Below, in pieces: positions 9,859 through 19,676 of a stretch of DNA of 48,599 bases. Position 1 is the stretch's first letter. Each line of letters opens with the position of its first letter. Made by a program: the position numbers and the translations under genes. The notes below the pieces were generated by a model, which made no database searches, had not been told where the DNA came from, and saw nothing but the letters and a program-made list of their open reading frames with translations. The stretch is from an uncultured beta proteobacterium. Its GTDB lineage: Bacteria > Pseudomonadota > Gammaproteobacteria > Burkholderiales > Burkholderiaceae_B. The DNA lies in contig CAIPID010000329.1 in assembly GCA_903865015.1 (NCBI GenBank), forward strand, positions 1 through 48,599, written 5' to 3'.

Positions 9859-11088
9859 ATGACACAAACTACACCTATAAAAAACGAAGACAAAGATCAA
9901 AAAGCAGTTCGTACGATTCTGATTGGTACTTTTATTGTTTTGCTGGCGATGGGGACCCGCGCAACCTTTGGCCTGTTTATGCAGCCCATGGGGTTAGAGC
10001 ACAACTGGCCGCGCGAGGTTTTTTCAATGGCGTTTGCCATACAAAACCTGGTATGGGGCCTTGGTGCGATTGGTGCAGGCATGATGGCGGACCGTTTTGG
10101 ATCCGCGCGCACGATCGCGCTGTGTGCCGTTTTTTATGCTTTAGGCTTAGTGGGAATCAGATATTCCACCAGCGTATTTGATTTATACATGACCGCTGGT
10201 GTGCTCATTGGCTTAGGACAGGCTGGTACAACCTTCGCCGTCATTCTCCCTGTGATCGCGCGCACAGTTCCCTTGTCCTCGCGCAGTACGGCGATGGGCA
10301 TTGCAAGTGCAGGGGGATCATTAGGTCAGTTTCTGGTTGTGCCAACAGGCCAATTACTGATTGATACCTACCAGTGGACGGGCGCTTACTGGGTGCTTTC
10401 AGTTGTGATCGCGGCAACCTTGCCACTCACCTGGTTTTTGAGAGGCAAGCCGGCCGCCTCGACAGAACAACAACAGTCAATGCTCAGCGCAATAAAGCAG
10501 GCCTTGAAACACCCGACTTTCCATTTTCTTTTTTGGGGTTATTTTGTTTGCGGGTTTCATACCGCATTCATCACCCTGCATTTGCCGTCTTTTGTAACTG
10601 ATGCGGGACTCAATGCCAGTAGCGGAGCGATAGCGATTGCCTTAATCGGATTATTCAATGTTTTCGGCTCGTTTACCGCTGGCAAACTGGGCGGTATCTA
10701 CAGCAAAAAGAATTTACTGGCCTTTCTATATTTCATGCGGGCGTTTGGCATCCTCTGGATTTTGGTGATGCCCACGACAACCTTTGTTGTGTATGTATTC
10801 GCAGGCTGGATGGGGTTGTTTTGGCTGGGTACGGTTCCGTTGACACAAGGCCTGATTGCTCAGATTTACGGTTTGCGTTATGCCGCGACACTTTCAGGCA
10901 TGGTGTTTTTGGGTCATCAGCTTGGCAGTTTCAGTGGCGTCTGGCTGGGAGGCAAAGTCCAGGCGATAACGGGTAGTTATGATTTGGTCTGGTGGATGGG
11001 TATAGCTTTGGCATTGATGGCTGCTGCGTTGTGTTTACCCGTCAAGGAAAAACCACTTTCCCTTGGTCTGAGTCCTGCAGCCGCTTGA
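9859..11088 (+). CDS. MFS transporter (oxalate/formate antiporter-like)
   Basis: 12-TM-like protein; GAGMMADRFGSARTIALCAVFYALG; MGIASAGGSLGQFLVVPTGQLLI. Confidence 0.85.
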   Translation: MTQTTPIKNEDKDQKAVRTILIGTFIVLLAMGTRATFGLFMQPMGLEHNWPREVFSMAFAIQNLVWGLGAIGAGMMADRFGSARTIALCAVFYALGLVGIRYSTSVFDLYMTAGVLIGLGQAGTTFAVILPVIARTVPLSSRSTAMGIASAGGSLGQFLVVPTGQLLIDTYQWTGAYWVLSVVIAATLPLTWFLRGKPAASTEQQQSMLSAIKQALKHPTFHFLFWGYFVCGFHTAFITLHLPSFVTDAGLNASSGAIAIALIGLFNVFGSFTAGKLGGIYSKKNLLAFLYFMRAFGILWILVMPTTTFVVYVFAGWMGLFWLGTVPLTQGLIAQIYGLRYAATLSGMVFLGHQLGSFSGVWLGGKVQAITGSYDLVWWMGIALALMAAALCLPVKEKPLSLGLSPAAA

Positions 11089-11089
11089 T

Positions 11090-11248
11090 ATGCGTCAGAT
11101 TAAAAATAACTTCTTCTTTTCAACTTGGCTACTAAAACTCATCGGAGCGGTAGCTCTTTTAGGTCTGCTTTGCTTTGGATTTTTAGGTTACCTGACACCC
11201 GGTATGCGCATCCACTGGGAAACAATTGCCACCATGTGCGGGTTTTAA
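11090..11248 (+). CDS. Small predicted single-TM protein (52 aa), below the ORF-track cutoff
   Basis: ATG 1 nt after the MFS stop; MRQIKNNFFFSTWLLKLIGAVALLGLLCFGFLGYLTPGMRIHWETIATMCGF*; ends 9 nt before the next CDS. Confidence 0.55.
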   Translation: MRQIKNNFFFSTWLLKLIGAVALLGLLCFGFLGYLTPGMRIHWETIATMCGF

Positions 11249-11257
11249 AACTCTGAG

Positions 11258-13981
11258 ATGCCTGAGCTGAAAGATTTTCCTGTCATAGATTACATGCAAC
11301 TCTGCGAGTTGCCTGCGCGCGCAACAGTGGTCTTGACCGTCAATAATCGACTGACCCGGAGTGTGATTCAGTCTTTGGCAACGCACCACGCGCGCACTTC
11401 TGAGATTCCCTTTGTTGCACCGTGGTCCACCTGGCTTTCACATGTGCTCGCTCAACTTGGCTTTGAAGAGCATATTCCTGCTCCTGCCTATGTTCTGGAT
11501 AGCTTTTCGACACAAACACTTTGGGCACAAGTAATCGAGGAGCTGGAGTCCGAACGACCCTTGCTTGACATGAATCAGGCTGCTGCGGCAGCGATGCAGG
11601 CTGATGCATTGATGGATGAGTGGAATATCGCTGTTGCCCAGGGAACGCAGACAGAGGAGTTTCAAAGTTTTGAGCGTTGGCGCGATAAGTATCGAACGCG
11701 CTTGCACGCAGTTGATGCGCTGGACCCTAACCTGTTGGTTGAGCGTGTCATCCTGCATCTGGAAATGATTGCTGCAGATGCTGGTCATGTTGGTGTGTCG
11801 ATGCCTGGTCAAATTGTGCTCGCTGGATTCTCTGAAATTTCACCACGCATGGCCAGAGTGTTAATGGCGTTGTCAGCGTTAGATGTTTCGATTTATGTTC
11901 TGCTTCAGAGCGATCAGCAGTCCGGTCAACTCAACCGGATATTGACGGCTAACGCTCAGGCCGAATGGCGTGCGGCTGCTTATTGGGCGCGGCAACAACT
12001 CCTGCAAAATCCTCAAGGTCGCTATGCGATCGTAGCGGCCCAGCTTGATCGCGAAGTCCCTTACGCCCGACGGGTACTAGATCAAATTCTGGGTGGGGGC
12101 ACTGCAGATCCCCTAGCCTTTAACGTCGCAGTCGCCAGACCCTTGTCCGAGTGGCGTGCGGGCCGCGCGATGCTCGCCTGGTTAAGAACTTTTGTATTAA
12201 TGAAAGATCGTAAAGGTGCAGAGCCCGTTGAGCTCGGTGCGGCATTATTGGCTGGATATTGTGCCGGTGATTTAAATGAGATGGGCGCGCGTGCGCGAAT
12301 CGATGCGCGCTGGCGCGACAGGCAGATCACACGTGTGACGCTGGCAGCTTGGTCGCGTGCAATAGAGCCACTCTTAACGCTTGGACCTGCCTGGCAGATG
12401 GCCTGGCAAACCTGGCAGGACTATCCGCGAAGCACTGACGCTCAAATGTGGTCGCAAATTTTTCGCGCAACACTGTCTACGCTCGGTTTTCCGGGGCAGG
12501 CACAACAGAGCTCGGTCGCCTATCAGGTGACCGAAGCACTGGATGTGCTACTCGATCGATTTGCACGTATGACGCCAGTACTTGGTTGGGTCAACGCAAC
12601 AGATGCATGGTCGGCACTCAATCGACTGGCGCGCAGCTCAGCCTTTCAGCCACAACGTGATGCCAGTGCCAGACTGGATGTTCTGGGTTTGCTCGAAGCT
12701 GAAGGCGGCAGTTGGGATGGAGTCTGGATCCTCGGCCTGACAGATGATGTATTACCCGCGGCAGCCAAACCCAATCCCTTTATTCCGCTGTCCGCTTTAC
12801 GCCTGGCACAAGCACCCCGAGCGACACCAGAGCGAGAGTATGAATGGGCGCAACAGATCTACAAACATTTAACACACACGGCCCCAGAAATAATCGTCAG
12901 CTCAGCTGCGCAGGAAGGTGAGCGTGGCCTGAGGCCATCTCCTCTTATTGCGGATGTGGCAGAAATTTCCGATATCTGGACACCTGAGCCTGACTTGCCG
13001 CACAAACAGGATTATTTACAAGAGCAGGTTGATGACCATGGTCCTACTTTGCAGACAACAGAGGTGACAGCGGGCGGTGTCAATGTGCTCGAGACGCAGT
13101 CCTGTAACCCCTTATGGGGATTTGTGCGTTATCGCCTGGGTGTGCAAGGCTTAAAAGCCTATGCGACCTTGCCTTCGAAGACATTGCGCGGTATTTATTT
13201 ACACGCAGTCATGCAGCGCATCTGGGAAGATCTGCGCACACAAGATCGCTTGATTGAACGACGTAATGAGGGAAAGTTAGAGGGTTGGGTTGAAAAGCTT
13301 TTGCATGATGTCGCGCAGCAAAAACTACAGGAATATCCCGAGATGTGGCAGCAACTCGAGGCCGAGCGCTCCGCCCCTCTGATTGCGCAGTGGTTGGAGC
13401 TTGAGTCTGATCGCCTACCTTTTACCGTCACCGAGATTGAAGAAAAGCGATTAATGGAAATCGGTTCTTTTTCTAAATTAAAGCTTGAATTGCGACTGGA
13501 TCGACTTGATACGCTCGTGAGCGATGAGCGGCAGGTGGTGATTGATTACAAGTCAGGCACTAAATTACCGGATGTATTAAAAGACTGGAAACAACAAAGG
13601 CTGTTGAATCTGCAATTGCCAAGTTATGCAGCCTTGATGTTGGGTGATGATTCGTTCAATACTGCCGCGCAAGATCTTGGCGCTACCGCAGCAGACAGTC
13701 TGGCCGGGTTCATTCTTGTGCAATTGCATAGCAAGTCTGTTGCCGCAGTTGGATTGGTCGACGAAGATCTCGGACTAAAAGGTCCAAAGTCACTTGGCGA
13801 GGCAAAGTTTGATGATGCATCGTGGGGGGCGGCCATGCAGCGATTACATGATTCGATCACCCGACTTGCCGATGAGTTTTTGCGAGGTGTGGCCGTCAAT
13901 CAGTCCTTTAATAAAAATGATTTGAAGTTTTGTGACGTCTTACCGATATTGCGCGTATATGAGGAAGATCAGGATGACTGA
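11258..13981 (+). CDS. AddB-like PD-(D/E)XK nuclease/inactive-helicase protein (probable DNA repair protein)
   Basis: 907 aa; C-terminal RecB-nuclease motif VVIDYKSGT with NLQLPSYAALM; adjacent UvrD-type partner. Confidence 0.8.
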   Translation: MPELKDFPVIDYMQLCELPARATVVLTVNNRLTRSVIQSLATHHARTSEIPFVAPWSTWLSHVLAQLGFEEHIPAPAYVLDSFSTQTLWAQVIEELESERPLLDMNQAAAAAMQADALMDEWNIAVAQGTQTEEFQSFERWRDKYRTRLHAVDALDPNLLVERVILHLEMIAADAGHVGVSMPGQIVLAGFSEISPRMARVLMALSALDVSIYVLLQSDQQSGQLNRILTANAQAEWRAAAYWARQQLLQNPQGRYAIVAAQLDREVPYARRVLDQILGGGTADPLAFNVAVARPLSEWRAGRAMLAWLRTFVLMKDRKGAEPVELGAALLAGYCAGDLNEMGARARIDARWRDRQITRVTLAAWSRAIEPLLTLGPAWQMAWQTWQDYPRSTDAQMWSQIFRATLSTLGFPGQAQQSSVAYQVTEALDVLLDRFARMTPVLGWVNATDAWSALNRLARSSAFQPQRDASARLDVLGLLEAEGGSWDGVWILGLTDDVLPAAAKPNPFIPLSALRLAQAPRATPEREYEWAQQIYKHLTHTAPEIIVSSAAQEGERGLRPSPLIADVAEISDIWTPEPDLPHKQDYLQEQVDDHGPTLQTTEVTAGGVNVLETQSCNPLWGFVRYRLGVQGLKAYATLPSKTLRGIYLHAVMQRIWEDLRTQDRLIERRNEGKLEGWVEKLLHDVAQQKLQEYPEMWQQLEAERSAPLIAQWLELESDRLPFTVTEIEEKRLMEIGSFSKLKLELRLDRLDTLVSDERQVVIDYKSGTKLPDVLKDWKQQRLLNLQLPSYAALMLGDDSFNTAAQDLGATAADSLAGFILVQLHSKSVAAVGLVDEDLGLKGPKSLGEAKFDDASWGAAMQRLHDSITRLADEFLRGVAVNQSFNKNDLKFCDVLPILRVYEEDQDD

Positions 13982-16900
13982 AAAAATTCCTCATGATGCA
14001 GCGGTAAGAGCCCGCGCGATCGATCCACGGCAGTCCTTTCTTGTGCAGGCCCCTGCAGGATCAGGAAAGACTGAACTGCTCACGGATCGTATCCTGGCGT
14101 TGTTAGCGACGGTTAACCGTCCTGAAGAAATCGTGGCGATTACTTTCACGCGAAAAGCTGCGGCCGAAATGCATGAAAGGGTCTTGCAAAAACTGGTCGC
14201 GGGGCTCGCGGTCGATCCGCCCGAAAAAGCGCATGCCCACAAAAGCTGGGATCTTGCAAGAAAAGCGCTTGCGCGAGATCAGGAGATGGGCTGGCAAATC
14301 CTGCAGCACCCCGCGCGACTCTCGATTCGCACCATCGATGCCTTTTGCGCATCTCTGGTGCGAACAATGCCGTGGCTGTCGGCGATGGGGGGAGTGCCTG
14401 CTGTGGTTGATGACGCACGTGCGCATTATCTGGCCGCAGCGCGCATGACGCTGGATCTTGCTGATCGGCAAGATTTCACGTGCGTGACCGATTTGCTCAA
14501 GCATCTGGATCTGGATATCGAAGTCGCAGCGGATGCGCTGGCCGATATGCTGGGTCAGCGTGATCAGTGGTTGCCTTTGCTCGAAAAAGGCAATGATCGT
14601 GACGTGCTGGAGTTGAATTTGCAGAGAGCGATTGAGTCGGATTTGCTTCGTCTGTCAGAACTCATGCCAGTCGGCTGGGCGGAGCAGTTGGCGCCCTCGG
14701 CGCGTCTGGCCGCGGCCGCACTCACTGAAATCAAGCCAGATCACGGACTGGTTGAGCTGCTGGATTGGGAGGGTGAGCCGTTTAGTCCCGAGGTCGAGTA
14801 TCTGACCCAATGGCGAGCGCTTGCTGAGTTGCTATTGACGGGCACGGGCACGTTACGCAAAGCCCTGAATAAGAATAATGGGTGCCCGCCTCAATCGACA
14901 CAAAAAAAATCATTGCAGGAATGGCTCGCCTCGCATGAAAGCAATATGCCAGCAGCCTGGATCGAAAGCTTGTTCGCGATTGTGGAGACCCCAGACCCAG
15001 TATTCACGGACGAGCAGTGGAACATCCTGAGCGCACAGATTCAGTGCTTGTGGTTGGCTGCGGGGCAGTTAATGGTGCAGTTCGCGCAAGCAGGCGAGGT
15101 CGACTTTATTGAGATCGCCAGGCGCGCCGATCAGGCTCTCGGGCGTGCGGACGATCCTTCGGAGTTACTCTTAAAGCTTGATGCCAACATCAGACATTTG
15201 TTGATTGATGAGTTTCAGGACACGAGCCAGTCACAAATTGACTTGCTCAAAAAAATAACCTCTGGCTGGCAGACCGGAGATGGCCGAACGCTTTTCCTGG
15301 TCGGCGACCCGATGCAGTCGATCTACCGGTTTCGTAAAGCGGATGTGGCGCTTTTTTTGAAAATTCGTGATCATGGTTTGGCTGATCTGCCGGTTGAGTC
15401 GTTACAGCTCACAGATAACTTTCGCTCTCAGGCCGGCGTGGTGGATTGGGTCAATACTGTTTTTGCAAAGTTGTTGCCTGCAGAGGATGAACCAGCGGCA
15501 GGTGCGATTTCGTATGCGCACTCTCAGGCATTTCATCCGCTGAGCCTTGATCCTGCGGTGAGTTTCCACCCGGTATTTGTGCAGACTGGCGCAAAAGCCG
15601 AGGCGGTTGTCGTGGATTTAGTGCGCGAAGCGCTCGACATGTATCCTGACAAGCAGCACCCAGTCGCAGTGCTTGTGCGTGCACGCACACACTTGAAAGA
15701 AGTGACGCAATTACTTGGACAAGCTGGAATCGCTTGTCGCGCGGTAGAGCTCGTTCCTTTGTACAAGCGTCCATTTGTTGTGGATCTAGTCCAGATTGTC
15801 CGTGCCCTGAGCCACACAGGTGACAGGGCTGCATGGGTCTCGGTATTGCGTTCACCGTATTGCGGTTTGACGCTCAAGAGCTTGCATGCCTTGGTGTCTG
15901 AGGATCGGCAGGGCGCTGTACCAGCGTTGCTCGAACGCGCCCTAAAAACCTCTCCAGATGGTGGAGCTTGCCTGGCTGAACGGCTGCTCGAGCCTGAAGA
16001 ATATGCGCGCTTGATGGCCATTGCGCCGCTCTTGTTACAAGCTTTGAAAGAAGACGATATACGACCGCTTGCGAATCAGGTTGAGCGGGTGTGGCGTCTA
16101 CTCGGTGGTCCTGGTTTGGCGCAAGGGGCTGGAGATTTGCAGGATGCAGAGCGCGTGTTTCAGTTGATCGAGCAGATGGCACCTTACGGTGGTCTGGATC
16201 TAGATGCGCTTGAGTCAAAGCTCGAAAAACTCTTTGCTGCACCTGATTCTGAAAGTCGAGCGGTTGAAGTCATGACGATGCACAAATCAAAAGGTTTGCA
16301 GTTTGAACGCGTGATCCTGTTTGGTTTGCACCATGGACCGCGTCCAGATCAAAGTCCGCTGGTGCGTATCGAGCAGATTGATGAACAGGTTATGTTTGGT
16401 CCGATCAAACCCCGCGCCAGTTCGGATCCAGATACTTTTTCCAAATATCTGGGTATCCGTGAAAAACGTCGCGCAGCGTATGAGGTGGATCGTCTGCTTT
16501 ATGTCGCGGCCACACGTGCCAAAGAATCGTTGCATCTGGTGGCGGAAGTCAAACTGGATAAAAGTATGCGGCAAGTTGCAGACCCGGTGTCGGGCAGCCT
16601 GCTCGACCGTTTGTGGGCGCACGTTCAGAAGCCCGATCTGCCGCAAGGATTACAAATTCCTGAGGAGGTTGCGTCAGACCGCCCGGTTCTAACCGGGCAG
16701 CCACTGCGCCGCCGCGTGCAAATCCCACCTGCCTGGCCTCTGAACACTGTTCAGCTTCGCAATGCGGCTTATGTATGGCGTGATACGACCACTTATGATC
16801 GTGAGATTGGAATTCTGGTGCATGCCTGGCTTGCTCATATTGGGCAACAAGGTTTGGTTGGCTGGTCCTGCGAATCTGTTTTGCAGAAATCCTCTCTCAT

Positions 16901-17303
16901 TTACCGACAACTTACACAGGCCGGTTTACCCCCTGCGCAAGCAGATTTAGCTGCGATTGAGGTCATCGATACGCTTGTGGCGATGCTGACACATGAGCGT
17001 GGCCGGTGGTTATTAAGTCATCCTCAGTCTTATCGGGAGTGGGCGCTGATGGATGCGACGGGTAAGGTTTCAGTGATCGATCTGGCGATGACCGATGAGC
17101 AGGGCTGGTTAGTGGTCGATTACAAAACAGGTCGCCCGGCCCAGGATGAATCCAGTTTGAGTTTTGCACAACGGATGCGTGAGCGATATTCTCCTCAGCT
17201 TGAGCGATATTGTCAGCAGTTGACCGAACTTGATGCGCGATCTGCACGTGCAGCCCTTTATTTTCCGCGAGATGACCTGTGGATTGCACTGGATCAGGAG
17301 TGA
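13974..17303 (+). CDS. AddA/RecB-like UvrD-family helicase-nuclease
   Basis: FLVQAPAGSGKTELLTDRILALL (Walker A), LLIDEFQDTSQSQ, VEVMTMHKSKGLQFERVIL, C-terminal LVVDYKTGR...YSPQLERYCQQL; starts 8 nt inside the upstream gene. Confidence 0.88.
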   Translation: MTEKIPHDAAVRARAIDPRQSFLVQAPAGSGKTELLTDRILALLATVNRPEEIVAITFTRKAAAEMHERVLQKLVAGLAVDPPEKAHAHKSWDLARKALARDQEMGWQILQHPARLSIRTIDAFCASLVRTMPWLSAMGGVPAVVDDARAHYLAAARMTLDLADRQDFTCVTDLLKHLDLDIEVAADALADMLGQRDQWLPLLEKGNDRDVLELNLQRAIESDLLRLSELMPVGWAEQLAPSARLAAAALTEIKPDHGLVELLDWEGEPFSPEVEYLTQWRALAELLLTGTGTLRKALNKNNGCPPQSTQKKSLQEWLASHESNMPAAWIESLFAIVETPDPVFTDEQWNILSAQIQCLWLAAGQLMVQFAQAGEVDFIEIARRADQALGRADDPSELLLKLDANIRHLLIDEFQDTSQSQIDLLKKITSGWQTGDGRTLFLVGDPMQSIYRFRKADVALFLKIRDHGLADLPVESLQLTDNFRSQAGVVDWVNTVFAKLLPAEDEPAAGAISYAHSQAFHPLSLDPAVSFHPVFVQTGAKAEAVVVDLVREALDMYPDKQHPVAVLVRARTHLKEVTQLLGQAGIACRAVELVPLYKRPFVVDLVQIVRALSHTGDRAAWVSVLRSPYCGLTLKSLHALVSEDRQGAVPALLERALKTSPDGGACLAERLLEPEEYARLMAIAPLLLQALKEDDIRPLANQVERVWRLLGGPGLAQGAGDLQDAERVFQLIEQMAPYGGLDLDALESKLEKLFAAPDSESRAVEVMTMHKSKGLQFERVILFGLHHGPRPDQSPLVRIEQIDEQVMFGPIKPRASSDPDTFSKYLGIREKRRAAYEVDRLLYVAATRAKESLHLVAEVKLDKSMRQVADPVSGSLLDRLWAHVQKPDLPQGLQIPEEVASDRPVLTGQPLRRRVQIPPAWPLNTVQLRNAAYVWRDTTTYDREIGILVHAWLAHIGQQGLVGWSCESVLQKSSLIYRQLTQAGLPPAQADLAAIEVIDTLVAMLTHERGRWLLSHPQSYREWALMDATGKVSVIDLAMTDEQGWLVVDYKTGRPAQDESSLSFAQRMRERYSPQLERYCQQLTELDARSARAALYFPRDDLWIALDQE

Positions 17304-17315
17304 AAGCTCAAGCCC

Positions 17316-17324
17316 TGCTAAAAT
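17316..17324 (+). promoter_or_regulatory. Candidate extended -10 promoter for ffs
   Basis: TGCTAAAAT (TGn + TAAAAT) ending 7-8 nt before the first base-paired G of the SRP RNA. Confidence 0.5.
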
Positions 17325-17330
17325 TAAGGT

Positions 17331-17427
17331 TGGCGGGCCCCTTCGCATGGTTCGGCGGTCAATCTGGTCAGGTCGGGAACGAAGCAGCCACAGCCGTGCA
17401 GAAACAGTGCCGAAGTCAGGCTCGCCT
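17331..17427 (+). ncRNA. ffs: 4.5S signal recognition particle RNA
   Basis: GGTCAGGTCGGGAACGAAGCAGCCACAGCC core; GGCGGGCC/GGCTCGCC terminal stem; immediately upstream of dnaX. Confidence 0.93.
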
Positions 17428-17458
17428 CCTTAATTTCCGTCCGTGGTAGAAAACGTCC

Positions 17459-19324
17459 ATGACTTATCTAGTATTGGCGCGTAAGTGGCGTCCCCGCACG
17501 TTTGAGACCCTGGTTGGACAAGATCATGTTGTCCGCGCGCTTTCGCACGCACTTACGACCCAAAGACTGCATCATGCTTGGCTGTTTACTGGCACACGCG
17601 GGGTCGGCAAAACCACCTTGTCGCGTATCCTGGCCAAAGCCCTCAATTGCGAAAAAGGCATTACCGCCACTCCTTGTGGGGTATGTCAGGCTTGTACGTC
17701 GATCGATGAAGGCCGGTTCGTAGATTATCTAGAGCTTGATGCTGCGTCGAATCGCGGTGTCGATGAAATGACCCAGCTACTCGAGCAGGCTGTTTATTCG
17801 CCAAGCGCGGGACGTTTTAAGGTCTACATGATCGACGAAGTCCATATGCTGACCGGGCATGCGTTCAACGCTATGCTTAAAACGCTCGAAGAGCCGCCAC
17901 CGCACGTTAAATTTATTCTGGCTACAACTGACCCGCAAAAAATCCCTGTCACCGTCTTATCCCGTTGCCTGCAGTTCAATCTTAAACAGATGCCCGGCGA
18001 ATCAATTGTCGGTCATCTGGAAAATGTTCTGGGCCAGGAACAAATCCCTTTTGAAATCCCTGCTCTGCGTTTGCTTGGGCAGGCCGCTTCGGGCTCGATG
18101 CGTGACGCCTTATCGCTCACGGATCAGGCGATCGCCTATAGCGCTGGTAATCTGACTGAGGAGTCCGTGCGTGGCATGTTGGGGACGATTGACCAGCGTC
18201 ACCTGATTCGCTTGCTTGATGCACTGCAGTCCGGCCAAGCACAAGCGGTATTGGAAATCGCCGATGAATTGTCCACGCGAGGTCTGTCTTATCGCGCGGC
18301 ACTCGCTGATTTGGCCGTGTTGCTGTCACGCATCGCCATTATTCAGCGCGTAGCCCTTGCCGCTGATGAGTCTGATCCATTGATGCAGGACATTATTCGT
18401 CTGGCTCAAACACTGCATCCTGATGCAGTGCAGCTTTTTTATACGATTGCTGTGCACAGCCGATCAGAGTTAGCGATTGCACCAGATGAATACGCCGGCT
18501 GTGTGATGGCGTGCCTGCGCATGTTGTCTTTGTTTGCCGGTTCGGGGGCGGGTAATCAACCTGTTAATCTGGTGCTGCCGACACCAGCTGCCACAACTGC
18601 CTCGGTCACCGCTGCAGCAACACCCGTGTCTGCGGCGCTTGCAACACCTCAACCGACAGCTCAGGCACCTGTCGCTGCTATGACTCCGGCCGCGGCCACA
18701 CAGCAGCCCACACCGCCATGGGAATCAGAATCTGAAGTCACTCAGGCACCAGCAGGTGCCGGGCAGGGCTCCACCACGGACGCTGAGCAAGAGCCCCAGG
18801 ACGAATATGCCATGGGTGCCGAATTAGACGCAGATTCTTCGTTTGGCAGCTCTATGCCTCCACACATGGATGATGATATTCCTCTCGATGAAGGCTATGG
18901 CGCAGCCGCACCAGCGACGCCTGCCTTATCGCAAATTATTGTCCTGCCAGAACCCTGGGCGAGTTTTTCCTCCAAGCTGCCTTTGTCTGGCATGGCCTCG
19001 GAATTAGCGCGTCAGTCTGAGTGCTCGTCTGTTTCTGGTCGCGTGCTGACTTTGCGTGTGCCGACTAAAGCCCTTACCGAAGGCGCGCATGCAGACCGTT
19101 TGCGCACTGTGTTGTCAGAGTATTTTGGTTTTGCGGTTCAATTGAACTTTGACATTGCAGCAACGCTAGGTCAGTCCGCGCATGCTATTGACGTTGCAGC
19201 GCAAGTTGTTCGTCAGGAGCTCGCCGAGCAGTCAGTTCAAAATGATCCCTTTGTTCAGGCGCTAGTGAAAGACTTTGGTGCGCAGGTTGTACCGGGAACG
19301 ATTCGCCCAAGCGCCTCTCTTTAA
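17459..19324 (+). CDS. dnaX: DNA polymerase III subunit gamma/tau
   Basis: MTYLVLARKWRPRTFETLVGQDHVVRALSHAL, GTRGVGKTTLSRILAKALNC; Pro/Ala/Thr-rich linker before the C-terminal tau domain. Confidence 0.97.
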   Translation: MTYLVLARKWRPRTFETLVGQDHVVRALSHALTTQRLHHAWLFTGTRGVGKTTLSRILAKALNCEKGITATPCGVCQACTSIDEGRFVDYLELDAASNRGVDEMTQLLEQAVYSPSAGRFKVYMIDEVHMLTGHAFNAMLKTLEEPPPHVKFILATTDPQKIPVTVLSRCLQFNLKQMPGESIVGHLENVLGQEQIPFEIPALRLLGQAASGSMRDALSLTDQAIAYSAGNLTEESVRGMLGTIDQRHLIRLLDALQSGQAQAVLEIADELSTRGLSYRAALADLAVLLSRIAIIQRVALAADESDPLMQDIIRLAQTLHPDAVQLFYTIAVHSRSELAIAPDEYAGCVMACLRMLSLFAGSGAGNQPVNLVLPTPAATTASVTAAATPVSAALATPQPTAQAPVAAMTPAAATQQPTPPWESESEVTQAPAGAGQGSTTDAEQEPQDEYAMGAELDADSSFGSSMPPHMDDDIPLDEGYGAAAPATPALSQIIVLPEPWASFSSKLPLSGMASELARQSECSSVSGRVLTLRVPTKALTEGAHADRLRTVLSEYFGFAVQLNFDIAATLGQSAHAIDVAAQVVRQELAEQSVQNDPFVQALVKDFGAQVVPGTIRPSASL

Positions 19325-19349
19325 ATAATCATTATCAGGAATTCATATC

Positions 19350-19676
19350 ATGATGAAAGGTCAAATTGCCGGTCTGATGCGTCAAGCGCAACAGATGCAG
19401 GAAAACATGAAAAAAGCACAGGATGCTTTGTCAGATATTCTCGTTGAGGGTGCAGCTGGCGGCAGTTTAGTTAAGGTCACCATGACTTGCCGTCATGATG
19501 TCAAACGTGTAACGATCGATCCAAGTTTGTTGGCCGATGACAAGGATATGCTCGAGGACTTAGTGGCAGCAGCATTCAATGATGCGTTGCGTAAAGCAGA
19601 AGCAACTTCGCAGGAAAAAATGTCAGCGGTCACGGCTGGCATGCCATTGCCACCAGGAATGAAACTACCTTTCTGA
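19350..19676 (+). CDS. ybaB: YbaB/EbfC nucleoid-associated protein
   Basis: 108 aa; [24 protein letters not shown]; between dnaX and recR. Confidence 0.95.
   Translation: MMKGQIAGLMRQAQQMQENMKKAQDALSDILVEGAAGGSLVKVTMTCRHDVKRVTIDPSLLADDKDMLEDLVAAAFNDALRKAEATSQEKMSAVTAGMPLPPGMKLPF

Noticed and set aside
12386-12420. Three CCTGGCA copies in the AddB-like gene
   Set aside because: Explained by the Trp-rich coding sequence AWQMAWQTWQ; spacing irregular and no wider array.
14902-14909. A8 homopolymer in the AddA-like gene (also A8 at 34372-34379 and T8 at 36081-36088) as phase-variation switches
   Set aside because: Several 8-nt runs occur in unrelated genes encoding KKK/FF; length and distribution look like ordinary codon usage. 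Only the T8 at the LivHM junction is mentioned, for its location.
17459-19324. Programmed -1 frameshift site in dnaX (gamma production)
   Set aside because: No A AAA AAG-type slippery heptamer with downstream stop was seen in the expected central region; the only A6 run (around 17936) is too early in the gene.
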